Under the pieces are notes generated by a model. It had not been told where the DNA came from, searched no databases, and was given only the letters and a program-made list of their open reading frames with translations. 64,000 nucleotides of DNA, from NCBI RefSeq assembly GCF_000227135.1, contig NC_018259.1, positions 355,140 through 419,139 of the forward strand, in the 5' to 3' direction. The DNA is from Leishmania donovani (taxonomy: Eukaryota; Euglenozoa; Kinetoplastea; Trypanosomatida; Trypanosomatidae). Shown here one piece after another: positions 1-10,320 of the stretch. How positions within the stretch are numbered: the stretch's first letter is position 1; each line of letters starts with the position of its first letter. The translations under genes were made by a program, and so were the position numbers.

Positions 1-473
1 AAACCCCACCGCTGTCGAATCTAACGTTGGAGCCGGGAGTCGAATCAACTGACTTTACTCTCCTCGTCGCCAGTGACGAAGCGAAGGCTGTTCGACTCGC
101 GCAGCTTTCCCGACTGCCGCCGTCGAAGCACTCGGCTCGCGGGAAGGTGGAGCTGAAAGAACTGCGCGAGTGGTCGCACCGCGTCACGGCGACGGAGACG
201 TACATGCGCCGCTATGTGGACGCGCACGCATATTGGCTTGGCTTTGCCAGTGGCAGCAGCGAGGCCTTTTTGGCCTCATCGTCGTCTGCGTCCTGCTCGT
301 CGCGGGTCACAGGGCTGCGAAACGTGTTTGTTGGGGACAGCTCCGCAGTTACCACTGCGCAGTGGTCCGATGTGGGAAAGCGCGATACACTCGCGGCGGG
401 CAGCCGTAGCACCAGCATGGATGCCGCAGTGCGGGCGGCGACGGAGCTTGTGAAAAGCTGCGGTGATTTGTAG
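1..473 (+). CDS. 3' end of a hypothetical protein (5' end outside the window)
   Basis: The reading frame is open from the first bases and stops with TAG at 471-473. There is no in-frame ATG near the edge, so the start lies upstream of the window. The visible ~157 residues begin with a charged, helix-prone stretch (KVELKELREWSHRV around base 150) and end in a Ser/Ala-rich tail. I recognise no domain. The codon use is GC-rich like the neighbouring genes, and the frame is on the strand of the whole cluster, which supports it being real. The function is unknown. Confidence 0.6.
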   Translation, partial: TPPLSNLTLEPGVESTDFTLLVASDEAKAVRLAQLSRLPPSKHSARGKVELKELREWSHRVTATETYMRRYVDAHAYWLGFASGSSEAFLASSSSASCSSRVTGLRNVFVGDSSAVTTAQWSDVGKRDTLAAGSRSTSMDAAVRAATELVKSCGDL

Positions 474-1388
474 GGGCGTGGGCTTGAGCAAGGGGGTAGT
501 GCAGAAGTGTTCAGGAGGACGCGCGCGCAGCTGCGGGGAACCCGGGCGCTCTCGCGCACACGTCTTGTTCCGTGTGTGGCGTCTGCCGATGGCGCGGGAA
601 ACCCAAACGTATCGAAAGCCCTCTCTATGTCTCCCCTAGCACTTGGCGCGCGCTAAGGATCATGTCTGTGCCCTTGGAAATCATGTCGCTACAGGCTCCT
701 GCTCCTCCATGTTTTACCCGAACAACGTGAGGCAGCGTTGAAGGAGTTTGTATGCGGAGCTCAAGTGTGCGTGCTCGTAGGTTTTGGCTGTCGTTAGGTC
801 CCGTAGATGTTCACAATGGTGTTTTCTATCGACGTAGCGCCAAGCAGCAACGCGAGGAGCCGGCGAATGGGGAAGACGGGCATGGCATGCTGCAGTGAGG
901 TGACATTGTACGAGCCTGCGCGGAAGCGACTAAAGACGAGGCTCGCACGCCGAGCCACTTCCTTCTCTTCCTCGACTCTCTCGACACCCTGACGTTACTT
1001 GAGCTCGCGACGTGCTGCCGTGGTGCGATAAGCATTGCATGACCGTACGCAGAATGTCTGCATGTGCTCGTGTAGGTGTGCTGGCTACCGCGTCTCCGCA
1101 TGCGCTCTGCGCTTTCTTTTTTCCGCTTCACCATCCTCGTTCGATCTCGTCAATTCCCATCCTCCTCTCTCTATCCCTCTGTGTGTAATCGCGACCACGG
1201 GCCACGGCTTGCCGTCAAGCGGCCGCGGTGGGGCGAGGCACGCTCGCCCCTTTACACTGACGCTGATGTCTCCCGCTGCTAACACAACCGTCAAATCAGC
1301 ACACTGCACCTCGTCTCCGCTTCTGAGACGCCGTCGGACAGCCGCCAGCGGAGGTCGGGAAGGGCTGTGCGCCGCACTGCTGTGCAGC
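474..1388 (+). other. Intergenic spacer, no gene seen
   Basis: This 0.9 kb spacer holds the 3' UTR of the first gene and the leader of the next. Short frames are present but have no coding character. The composition becomes pyrimidine-rich towards 1,390, where a candidate splice acceptor begins. Confidence 0.5.
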
Positions 1389-1417
1389 CGATCTCCCCTC
1401 CCCCCTACCCTCGTGAG
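1389..1417 (+). promoter_or_regulatory. Candidate spliced-leader acceptor for the CLASP-like gene
   Basis: A C/T-rich tract at about 1,391-1,412 is followed by the first AG at 1416-1417, 93 bases before the ATG at 1510. This is the usual trypanosomatid trans-splicing arrangement. It is inferred from sequence only. Confidence 0.45.
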
Positions 1418-1509
1418 AAGCGGCGAATGAAGCTGCTTCCAAGACACCTAAAGCGCGCACGTATCCCAGAGCAACACGCAACGGTGCACACCGCAAGACC
1501 ACGACCATC

Positions 1510-4500
1510 ATGGCGCACACATCAAGCGTGGCATTGACGGATGAGGAGGTGCTGCGACGCGTGCAGCTGCTCGGCGACGCAATCGCCGAGGAGCAGCGGC
1601 AAACTAAGCCTTCGGTCGGCCTGCGGCAGCCGTCGCGGGACTGGCACATTCAGGTTCGGCTGCTGGAGGAGGTGACGTGCTTGCTCGCCGACGACATCTC
1701 CGGCCGCCGCGCCTTTGTGGGGTGGATGTCCCTCTACATGAGGAATTGCCTGCTGCACGCGCTGCAGAGCCGGCGCGCACCAATCGCGTTGGCAGCGGTG
1801 AACGCTGTGGGAACGGTCGTTCAACATGGCGCCTGTCGCGGTGCTGTTGCAGTCGTGTGCTCTTGGTTTCTCGCCTGCCTTGTGCGGCTCGCCGCGAGCT
1901 CCTCTGCAACGTCGGCGGTTTCCGCCGCGGCAATGTGTGTGCTCCTCTCCATGGCACAGAAATGTGTGCTTACCCTCGAGGGTGTGAACAGCCTCTTGTG
2001 TGACTGCGGTGCTCCCAGTGCAGCCGTGCGCCGGCGTTCTCTTGAGGTTCTGCGCTCCTACCTGGAAGCGGCCAAGGGGACATCAGCCCAGCTGTCTGTC
2101 AAAGCCTACACTGAGGCGGTCCACCGCGTGATCAGCGATCGCATGCGTGACGCCGACGCCGAGGTTCGGCGTGCGGCGCGGCGGTGCTTCTGGGCCCTGC
2201 ATGTCTTGGAACCCGCGTCTACAGGGGCGCTGCTTCGCGTACTGCCCGCGGGTCTGCAGCGTCAGCTGGCCGCTGAACGCGCGGATGCGATGCAGGAACT
2301 CAAAGCAGTGGAGCTCCCGCCGGCACCGCCTACGTCGCCGTCGTCGGCTCTGAGGAGTGGCCGCGCTGCGCACCGGAATCCACACGCTTTGGACGCCGCA
2401 CACGCGTCCCGCACCGTCACGTTAAAGGATGATCTGCAAAGCGCAGTGGCGTGCCGTGCGCGCGCGGTCACGCCACGCTCCACGTCTCCAAGCAAGGCAC
2501 GTCGGCAGCTGTTGCGGTCGGCAAAGGAGGCGGCCGCCCACCAGCAGAGGCGCACTATGCTTCCGACGCCGCATTTGTGCGCAAGTGGACCGGGTACCTT
2601 CGCCACAGGTGCTGGATCTACGCGCCTTTACGCCGCATCGCGTCGTGCCGGTGGTGGCACGTCCTTGCTCACATCGATGGAAAGCACCGACTGGTCCATC
2701 CGGCGTGCTGCCGTCCTTGAAGGGCAGAGGCTGTGCGAGAGCGGGTCCTTAATGAGCGAGGACATCGCCCAGTTACTGGCAGGGCTGCTCATTCGTGTTC
2801 AGGATATTCATTTTCGCGTTGTGGAGGCGGCACAAAATTTTCTGCGCACGCTGATGGCGCGGGCACCAACGGCGACGCAGAACGAGTTTCAAAGCCTGCT
2901 GCCCTTCCTGGTGAGTGCCCTCGTCCGCAACACGAGCCACGCTCGACCGGTCGTGCGTGCTGGTGCTCGTCACTTGCTCGACCGCATTGCGCGCACCCAT
3001 GAACCCCCGCTGGAGGTGCTGAAAGCGGTGCTGCGCGCCGCGGACGACGTCGGCGGCGGCAGCGCCGCCATGGATCAGCGCTGCGCGGAGCTCCTCCATT
3101 ATGTGATCGTGGTACATCCCTCTCTTTTCGCTGAGACGTCGTCGATGGGCATCGCTGTACGGGGCATTCTCGCTCATCTGCGCGCGCTGGAAAGCCGTCA
3201 ACCAAAGGAAAGCAGTCGAGCTGGAGTGCGGGTGGCACAGGTAAGCTGGTTCACTGCGCTCGGTGCAGCGCTGCTTGCGTGTCCCGAATCCTTTCGACAG
3301 ATAGCGGAGCGGCTCGCGCCCTCGGAGCAGGAGGAAGTGCGTGCGGCCCTCCGCGAGAGCTTTGGCTTGATGGACAAGGACTGGGAGGGGAAGTTTCCGG
3401 ACGTCTGCGCAATAGGTAACGAGCGGCTGCGCTGTCTCTTTGCCGAGGAGCTGAAGGCCTGCGCGATGACGGAGCGCGGTGTGACCGGCACTTTCGAGCC
3501 GCTGCCCGGTGCAGACCGCCGAATGACCAGGGGCGGTGGCGCGTCGGACGTGGCACCTCTGAGTAGTCGTGCGCTGCAGAACGCCTCAATGCTGCTGCGT
3601 GAGTTTCTCTCGGTCGACGAAGCCCGCCTTCTGTCATCAGGAGCAGCGCGAGAGTTGCCAGAAGACGCCGTCGCCGGTGCCGCTTCTACGCCAGTGCACG
3701 CAGCTCTGCCTGAACTGGCGCGGCCGGCTAATGCAAGTTGTGCGCCGTCTCCAGTGCTTGCTGGTGTCGATGGGGGTGATGAAAGCAGCGTTGCCCATGC
3801 GACTGTGTCGCGGCGCGCCTGGCCCGGGCCACAGTGTGGCAGGGACCCTGTTGCTCACTTTCTCCGTCAGCGGCCGTACTGCAGAGACACCGAGGAGCGG
3901 CGCTGCGCCCTGCTGTCCTTGGCGGAGGCGCTACGCGCTGGCGGCCCCGGCGCTGAGAGGGAGAGGGGAGCGGACGTATACCGCCCGGATTGTGTACCAG
4001 AGGATGTGGAGCGGCTTCTGGTGTACTGGGAGCGCGAGCTATCCGGTGTGGAAGGGGCGACGCACCACAACGTGCGATGGGCTATGGTGAAGGCGTTGCA
4101 GGCACTCCTACAGTGGCCCGCTGCCAGATCGGCCGTGTCGCGGCAGCTGACTCGCGTATTTAGCATCTGCCGCGCTGGCCTCGACGACCCTTTTTTGGAG
4201 GCACAGCTGCAGGCGGCGTGCTGCCTCGACACCCTTCTGACCGTTTGCAAGCCCCCAGCGGATCTCTGCCTCAGCGCCATCGCCAGTTGTGTAATGCGGT
4301 GGTTGGAGGGTCCCATGGGCGACGGCGCCACTTCAGGCTGGCTGGAACTTGTACACATGAATCTTCGAGTCGTCGAGCAAGCGCAGCCGTCGCTAGCAGG
4401 GGTGAAGGGCACCAACAGACTAGCCTCTGTAGTGCTGCCAGACGAGACAGACTATCAGCGTCATCCCACCCTGACTGCTGCGGTACTCCATCGAGTTGTA

Positions 4501-4701
4501 GCCGTGCTGAACTGCTGCCTCAACCATTGTCACGTTTCTGTACGGTTGTGTGCTGTGCTGGTGCTTGTGGGGATTCGGCGCGCATTGGGGGATGCCGTAA
4601 CGCTACCGTTTCTGGCGCCGCTCTCTGCTGCTCACATGCGCCTTGTTGACGTCTACCTGGACAAGGTGATGGAGGAGCGTCCATGGCGCCTTCTGACTTG
4701 A
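1510..4701 (+). CDS. CLASP/TOG-like HEAT-repeat protein
   Basis: The protein has 1063 residues and starts at an ATG after a pyrimidine tract. The N-terminal ~260 residues are helical and contain a CLASP_N-like signature at about residues 208-230 (RDADAEVRRAARRCFWAL), the turn typical of TOG arrays. A linker rich in Ser/Ala/Arg (about 265-385) leads to a second helical array beginning with STDWSIRRAAVLEG near residue 391. A third helical stretch fills about 800-1063. In other eukaryotes CLASP proteins bind tubulin through TOG domains and stabilise microtubule ends. A role in the subpellicular array, flagellum or spindle is inference. It is shorter than animal CLASP. It could instead be another HEAT/Armadillo scaffold, such as a ciliary TOGARAM-type protein. 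Confidence 0.7.
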   Translation: MAHTSSVALTDEEVLRRVQLLGDAIAEEQRQTKPSVGLRQPSRDWHIQVRLLEEVTCLLADDISGRRAFVGWMSLYMRNCLLHALQSRRAPIALAAVNAVGTVVQHGACRGAVAVVCSWFLACLVRLAASSSATSAVSAAAMCVLLSMAQKCVLTLEGVNSLLCDCGAPSAAVRRRSLEVLRSYLEAAKGTSAQLSVKAYTEAVHRVISDRMRDADAEVRRAARRCFWALHVLEPASTGALLRVLPAGLQRQLAAERADAMQELKAVELPPAPPTSPSSALRSGRAAHRNPHALDAAHASRTVTLKDDLQSAVACRARAVTPRSTSPSKARRQLLRSAKEAAAHQQRRTMLPTPHLCASGPGTFATGAGSTRLYAASRRAGGGTSLLTSMESTDWSIRRAAVLEGQRLCESGSLMSEDIAQLLAGLLIRVQDIHFRVVEAAQNFLRTLMARAPTATQNEFQSLLPFLVSALVRNTSHARPVVRAGARHLLDRIARTHEPPLEVLKAVLRAADDVGGGSAAMDQRCAELLHYVIVVHPSLFAETSSMGIAVRGILAHLRALESRQPKESSRAGVRVAQVSWFTALGAALLACPESFRQIAERLAPSEQEEVRAALRESFGLMDKDWEGKFPDVCAIGNERLRCLFAEELKACAMTERGVTGTFEPLPGADRRMTRGGGASDVAPLSSRALQNASMLLREFLSVDEARLLSSGAARELPEDAVAGAASTPVHAALPELARPANASCAPSPVLAGVDGGDESSVAHATVSRRAWPGPQCGRDPVAHFLRQRPYCRDTEERRCALLSLAEALRAGGPGAERERGADVYRPDCVPEDVERLLVYWERELSGVEGATHHNVRWAMVKALQALLQWPAARSAVSRQLTRVFSICRAGLDDPFLEAQLQAACCLDTLLTVCKPPADLCLSAIASCVMRWLEGPMGDGATSGWLELVHMNLRVVEQAQPSLAGVKGTNRLASVVLPDETDYQRHPTLTAAVLHRVVAVLNCCLNHCHVSVRLCAVLVLVGIRRALGDAVTLPFLAPLSAAHMRLVDVYLDKVMEERPWRLLT

Positions 4702-5493
4702 CCAGCTTCACGCTGCGGAATGGTGATGTTGCTGGCGGCCGCACCACAACGCTACGCGACTGGTGCTACACAGCAATGCTGCTGCAGTGGCACGAGTATT
4801 CTCTTGAGGCAGCGAGAGCGTGCAGTTTGCTCGTTAAAAGCTTTCTTGTGCACCCCAACTTGTTCGGCTCGCCTCACTCACCCCCCCCCTGCTCCCCCGT
4901 CGCAACGGCGTCTAGAGCCGTTTGGACGAGAGCGTCCACTTGGATGTGCGTGGATTCGCTTGTGCGTGTCTGGGGTCGTTTGATCCTTCTCCATCCTTTC
5001 ACGCGTTAGCCTCACATGCTGCACTATCCTTCCTCCACGTGTGTGTGTGTGTGTCTGTGTGACGGCGGGATGGAGACACGTGTGTTTTGTGCTGTTTTGC
5101 TGTGGCTCTGTTTACGCGCTCTGTATCGATCCTGCCAACGCGCGTCCTCTTCCCTTTGGCGCATGGCAGGCGGAGGGAGCACGAGAGAAAGGGATAGAGC
5201 GGCAAATGAGGAGATGAGCACGTTGCGTCATTTCGCGTACGTCTTTTTTGGCCGAACGCTACACCTGCATGGGCGCACAGTGCCCCTCCCCCCCCCCAAC
5301 TCTGCCCGCGCCGCCCCTCTCCTTTTCCGCCAAGAAGCTACCTTTACACCCCTCCTTCCCTCCCTCTACGTTATCCTCTGTCGCTGTTTTTTCAACCGTC
5401 GATTCCCTTCTGCACACACGACGTCCACACTCACGCCTAGATGTTCACGTGTTTGCTAACTCCAGATACGTGCACATTGTATCCTGTAAGAGC
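4702..5493 (+). other. Intergenic spacer, no gene seen
   Basis: This T/C-rich spacer has a short TG run near 5,040-5,060 and C-runs near 5,290. It should hold the 3' UTR of the CLASP-like gene and the leader of Tudor-SN. No frame in it has coding character. Confidence 0.5.
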
Positions 5494-5522
5494 TTTCCTT
5501 CCCCCTCCCCACCCCACCCAAG
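5494..5522 (+). promoter_or_regulatory. Candidate spliced-leader acceptor for Tudor-SN
   Basis: A nearly pure C/T tract with a few A (5494-5519) ends in AG at 5521-5522, about 190 bases before the ATG at 5711. It is a strong match to the tract-plus-first-AG rule of trypanosomatid trans-splicing. Confidence 0.5.
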
Positions 5523-5710
5523 CCATTGAGTCCACCGATCAACAACAGCACCAACAACGTAATACAGAGGCGATTCGTCGTACGAGTACACACTCAAAAG
5601 CTTCGCGCGCGCACGCCCACCAGAAGAAGAGAAAGAGCTCAACCCTGTTCGCTGCAGGGGCACGCTGAACACTCCCACACTCGCACGTAAAAGTACAGAC
5701 TTTTAAATCC

Positions 5711-8515
5711 ATGTCCTACGTTGTGTACGCGGTGGAGAATGCGGATCGGATGATCCTGATGGGTCCGACGGTGGCGGACCAGCCCACCTTCAAGGCCATC
5801 ACGCTTAGCTACATTCAGGCGCCAAAGCTGGCACGCCGCACGGCCTCTGGCGACTTCACGCCGGAGGAGCCATACGCTTACGAGGCGGCCGAGCTTATCC
5901 GCTCCACCTTCATTGGCAAGCAGGTGCAGTTCGTCGAAGACTACTACATCGAGGCATTGCAACGAAGCGCCGGCCGCATCATGGGCTCTAACCACCAGGA
6001 AGCTACGGGCATGCTGCTCAAGGAAGGCTTGGCCACGCTGCCCGACCGTATGCCGCCGCGTATAGAGAAGGAACTGTACGAAATATACTCGCAGATGTCC
6101 GCATCAGCGCGCGCGGCCCGCAAAGGTCTCTTTAGCGGCGATAGTGCCAAGCACGTGCGCCACATGAGATCGTATGCCCCAGAGGAGCTCGCAGAGAAAA
6201 TTGAGGGCGTCAAAGGCCAGCAGCTCTTGTCGCGCGTCGAGAAAGTGGTGTCGCCGACGCTGCTCATCATCTCCGTCAAGGAGCTAGGCGACACGCAGTT
6301 CGCAGCCCATCTGACCGGTGTCACCACAAAGGACAACGGCGACGAGTCCATCAACGCCGAGGCCAAGTTCTTTGTTGAGCGTCTGCTGCAGAACCGCAAT
6401 GTGAAGGTGCGCTACGACGGCCTCGACGGGTTCAACAACGTCATGATTTCCATCATGTCCCCAAAGGGCTCCTTCCAGGAAGAGCTCCTGTCCAAGGGCT
6501 ACGTCAAGGTTCATAACATGACATTGCCGCTCTCCACCCGCATCGACGAGATCGCCTCTGCCGAGGCTGCCGCCAAGAAGAAGCGCGTCGGGTGCTGGAA
6601 AAACTACGTGGAGCCAGTTGTGATCGCTCCGACCGAAACTGCCAAGGACGACAACGGTGCCTCCGCCCCTGCTGCTAACGGCGAGGAGGCCCTGGTCGAC
6701 TCCAAGGCCCCTGCGGCACCCAAAGTGGCCGGTCTTCCGACCACGCTGCCGGACGGTACCCCCGGCCCGGTGTACACGGGGCCGATCGAGTTTGTTGGCA
6801 CGCTGGTGCAGGTGGTGCACGGCGACACAGTCGTTGTCCGCGACGACGCCTCTGGTCGCCTCTTCCGTGTCTCTCTGGCTGGCGTGCGCAGCAGCAAGAA
6901 CATTGACGGCGACCAGGACGGCAACTCGCCCGAGACGCGCGTTACGTACCGCGACTACTCGTGGGAGGCCAAGGAATTCCTGCGAAGCCGGTACATTGGA
7001 GCGAAGGTGGTGGTGCTCGTCGAGTACGCGCGTGTGATGCCGGAGACGAAGGAGATCCGCCCCGCTGCAACGGTGGAGGTGAAGCACACGGGTGTCAACA
7101 TTGGTGTGGCGCTGCTGGAGACCGGCTACGCTACCTTCTTCCTCGGTCGAAACGACAAGAACTCCAAGGCGAGCGAGCTGGCCGCCGCCGAGGATGGCGC
7201 GAAGGAGGAGAAGAAGGGCATTCACCGCGACACCCCTGCGCCGCCGATGAAGGTAGTCGAGCTGAACCATCTCGGGGAGACGCGCAGCCGCTACTACCTC
7301 AGCTTCCTCCAGCGCGGTATGCAGGGTAGCCGGCCGCCGTCGCTGAAGGGCGTGGTGGATCTCGTGCTCGGCCCCAGCTCGCTGCGCGTGTACATTCCGA
7401 AGGAGAACTTTCAGATCCCGGTCAAGGTCGCCGGCATCGTGACGCCGTCCGCCGCTTTTAACCCAAACGAGAAGGCGGACCCGTTTGCGCAGGAGGCGAA
7501 GGACTTCGTGATCGACCTCGTGCAGCAGCGCAATGCCACCATTCAGGTTTTCACCTCCGACCGTGCAGGCAACTTTATCTCCTCTGTCACCCTGGAGGAC
7601 GGCACAAACATCTCCGTCGCGCTGGTCGCCGAGGGCTTCGCGACGGTGGCGAACGCCGACCGCTTGCCTTTTGCGCAACAACTCGTAGACGCGGAAGGTG
7701 CCGCGCGCGAGGCGAAGAAGCACATCTGGTCCGCCACGGGCGCCATCCCGCAGCGTGCAGTGAAGATGGAGCAGGAGCGCGCCGCCTCCAACCCGCAAGC
7801 GCTGGCCCGCGTTGTCGACGAGACGTCCAAGTTCGCGCCGTACATGATCACCGAAATCGCCGACGACGGGCTGTCGGTGTACTTGCAGGGCTACGACGCA
7901 GAGCAAGACAGCAGGAAGGGTCACATCCAGGATCTCATCAACCGCACCGCCGCCGGCGATGGGCACACCCCCAAGAAGGGTGAAAGCGTGATCGCCCAGT
8001 ACAGCGGTGACAAGACGTGGTGCCGGGCCACAGTGCTCAAGGCCCCACGCGACGACAGGGCGGAGGTGAAGTTCATTGACTTTGGCAACACCGAGACCGT
8101 GCCGGTGAAGAACATCCGCGCCGTGCCGCGCGGCCCCGAGTACGCGCTGGTGCGCGACACGCCCGCGTTTGCGAAGCTGGCCCGCCTTGCCTACCTCAAG
8201 TCTGGTGATGCGAATGAAATGCTCGCTGGCGCCACCTACGCAGCCGTAGAGGAGTACTCTGACGGTGAGGTTCTGGCGAAGGCCGTGTACCGCGACGGCC
8301 TTGGCAACGTGTATTATACCGTCACCACCAACGCGAATGTGCCCTCGCTGAGTGAGACGCTGCTGCAGCGTGGCTTGGCTCTGCTGGACCGCCGGGCCTC
8401 TGCGGTGGACGCTACGGATTATCGCCGCCATGAAGCTGCGCAGGAGATCGCACGTAAAGGGCACAAGAACCTTTGGCAGTACGGCGATATTGACGAGGCT
8501 GACGTCGACTACTAG
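5711..8515 (+). CDS. TSN: Tudor-SN (staphylococcal nuclease domain and Tudor protein, SND1/p100 family)
   Basis: The protein has 934 residues, close to the ~900 typical of the family. Four staphylococcal-nuclease folds can be followed at about 1-140, 160-300, 350-510 and 545-680. Their conserved strands are visible, for example FVGTLVQVVHGDTVVV in the third. A Tudor domain follows at about 758-806, with the aromatic-cage motifs YSGDKTWCRA and FIDFGNTE, and a fifth partial SN fold wraps around it to the C-terminus. In other eukaryotes TSN binds RNA and acts in RNA decay, splicing and stress granules. In a trypanosomatid, post-transcriptional control is the natural setting. The start is the first ATG after a good splice acceptor. 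A large antisense frame here is a codon-bias shadow. Confidence 0.95.
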   Translation: MSYVVYAVENADRMILMGPTVADQPTFKAITLSYIQAPKLARRTASGDFTPEEPYAYEAAELIRSTFIGKQVQFVEDYYIEALQRSAGRIMGSNHQEATGMLLKEGLATLPDRMPPRIEKELYEIYSQMSASARAARKGLFSGDSAKHVRHMRSYAPEELAEKIEGVKGQQLLSRVEKVVSPTLLIISVKELGDTQFAAHLTGVTTKDNGDESINAEAKFFVERLLQNRNVKVRYDGLDGFNNVMISIMSPKGSFQEELLSKGYVKVHNMTLPLSTRIDEIASAEAAAKKKRVGCWKNYVEPVVIAPTETAKDDNGASAPAANGEEALVDSKAPAAPKVAGLPTTLPDGTPGPVYTGPIEFVGTLVQVVHGDTVVVRDDASGRLFRVSLAGVRSSKNIDGDQDGNSPETRVTYRDYSWEAKEFLRSRYIGAKVVVLVEYARVMPETKEIRPAATVEVKHTGVNIGVALLETGYATFFLGRNDKNSKASELAAAEDGAKEEKKGIHRDTPAPPMKVVELNHLGETRSRYYLSFLQRGMQGSRPPSLKGVVDLVLGPSSLRVYIPKENFQIPVKVAGIVTPSAAFNPNEKADPFAQEAKDFVIDLVQQRNATIQVFTSDRAGNFISSVTLEDGTNISVALVAEGFATVANADRLPFAQQLVDAEGAAREAKKHIWSATGAIPQRAVKMEQERAASNPQALARVVDETSKFAPYMITEIADDGLSVYLQGYDAEQDSRKGHIQDLINRTAAGDGHTPKKGESVIAQYSGDKTWCRATVLKAPRDDRAEVKFIDFGNTETVPVKNIRAVPRGPEYALVRDTPAFAKLARLAYLKSGDANEMLAGATYAAVEEYSDGEVLAKAVYRDGLGNVYYTVTTNANVPSLSETLLQRGLALLDRRASAVDATDYRRHEAAQEIARKGHKNLWQYGDIDEADVDY

Positions 8516-10320
8516 AGGGGTGCCGTACACGCGCGCACACACAAGCACGCGCACAGTTTCACAGAAGCCCCTCCGCTAGGGCTTCTTTCCTTTTTTGTCT
8601 GTGCTTCTGGCTCCAGGGAGTGAGCGCCGAGTGCTGCCGAACGTCTCCGGGTGAGATCGGCAAGAATGTGTGACTTTCGTCTGTGCTTCTTACGACGATG
8701 GTGTCTGCATGCGTGCGTGGCGAAACCTCAGCGACTCTTTTGCCTTCACCGCGCCAGCCCTCTCTATTCCTCTCTCATATGCGCGTTTGCCCTCTACTGT
8801 CTGTGTCTGTATATATACACACACACACACCTGTGTGTTTGCCTGTGTGTATTTGGACGGGGTGTGCGTGTGTGTGGATGAGGTTTCTGTATTTTTTTGT
8901 GCGTTTTCGTTTTCCACATGGGCGTTTCTTCTGTTTTACTTTTCTCTTTTTCTCTATGGATGCTCCCTACCACCCTTAATGATTCCCTAGTGTTTGCTCT
9001 TTGTCATTTTTTTTTTTGCGTGCGCACGCGGTATCGCTCGCTGAGAGATTGTGTTCGATGTCGCGTGCTTGTACTTCCTTGTCTCTCTTTCTCAGTGTCT
9101 CTGTAGAGGGATGCGGGTTTGGCTGGACAGCAGGATTCACTGTCATGCGTCGTAACTCACGTGCCCTTCTGCGTGCTCTCACCACTTCACCCTGTCTCGC
9201 TGATGTCTCCATCACGCTTGTTTGTGTGCCTGAGTGTTTCCGCTCGCGTCCTCTACCGCATGCGTGAGGGTTCAGCGACGGAAAGCTTACTCGCACGCGG
9301 GTTGTGTGGCTTTAGCCGCCCTGCTTGTCAACTAGGTCGGTTTCACGTCCCTCTCTCCCGTCCGCGTTGCCTTTTCTGTAATTGGCGTTTTTCTTTCCTG
9401 TGTGCATACGTCCGTGCTGTTTGGCCTCAACGCCCGGTGATGTGTTGGCGACGTGAATAATAAATGTGTCTTTCTTTTCTCCCCGTCATGAGCCCTGCGG
9501 GAGGCGATACGTGCAGCCGGGCAGCGAGGTACATCGCCCCTCCCTCGATCTCTCCAGCCTTTTATCTCTTTATCTCGGCTGGTCAATGGGCAACGTGGAG
9601 ATTCCATGAGCTGGCGTCCGAAAGATGAGCGCGTACCATTTCGATTCACGACTTGCGTCAACTTAGCCGACACGTGCCGCATGTGGTGGTGGTGTTGCGT
9701 GGATGTCGATGATGTGTTCTGCGTTCTTTATCACGATCTGAAAGGGAGTTTACCTCCTCCACCCTTTTCCCTGCACATTATCTACGCGCTTGTTTGCGTG
9801 GGCCTCTGCAAGCCGCGCATGGGCTGGCGGGCGGGGGCGTGTGCTGACAGCCTTTTTGTGCGCATGAGGCAAAACAAAGCAAACAGGCACCAAGACGAAG
9901 GTGGAACGAGCGAGCTGTGCAATGACTGCTGTTGTAGAGCATTAATGCCGAAACGCGTAACAGAGGACCTGATGCGACTCCTGCCAACCGCGTCTCACTG
10001 CGCTGTCGCTGTATTTTCTCACCGTGGTCGGTCTTCGCGCCATCGAGGAACCCTCTCCCCTCTTTGCTTCATTCGGTGAACGCAGTGGTAATGACGGTGT
10101 GCTTTGTGAGGTGCGAATTTGAGGAGAGGGGTGTGTGTGCCCCGTACACACGCAGCAGGCTCTGCGGCATAGTCCAGGCACCCACTATTTCTGCCCTGTC
10201 CTCATCCTATCACAACAACAAAATAATGTTGTGCACTCTCTTTGTGTCTTCGTGTGCCGTATCCTCTAATGTGGTGTTTGCTTCCTTTTTTCTTCCTCTC
10301 TTGACTGCCCCCCCCCCCAA
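8516..10320 (+). other. Spacer downstream of Tudor-SN, no gene seen
   Basis: This is T-rich sense-strand sequence with TA/CA microsatellites near 8,810-8,830 and TG runs near 8,865. It is probably the 3' UTR of Tudor-SN. Short frames such as 9606-10079 have no recognisable domain and unusual Cys/Trp-rich composition. Confidence 0.5.

Noticed and set aside
6284..8554. 756-codon open frame on the minus strand opposite Tudor-SN
   Set aside because: It mirrors the codon bias of a confidently identified sense gene, has no recognisable domain, and would oppose the cluster direction.
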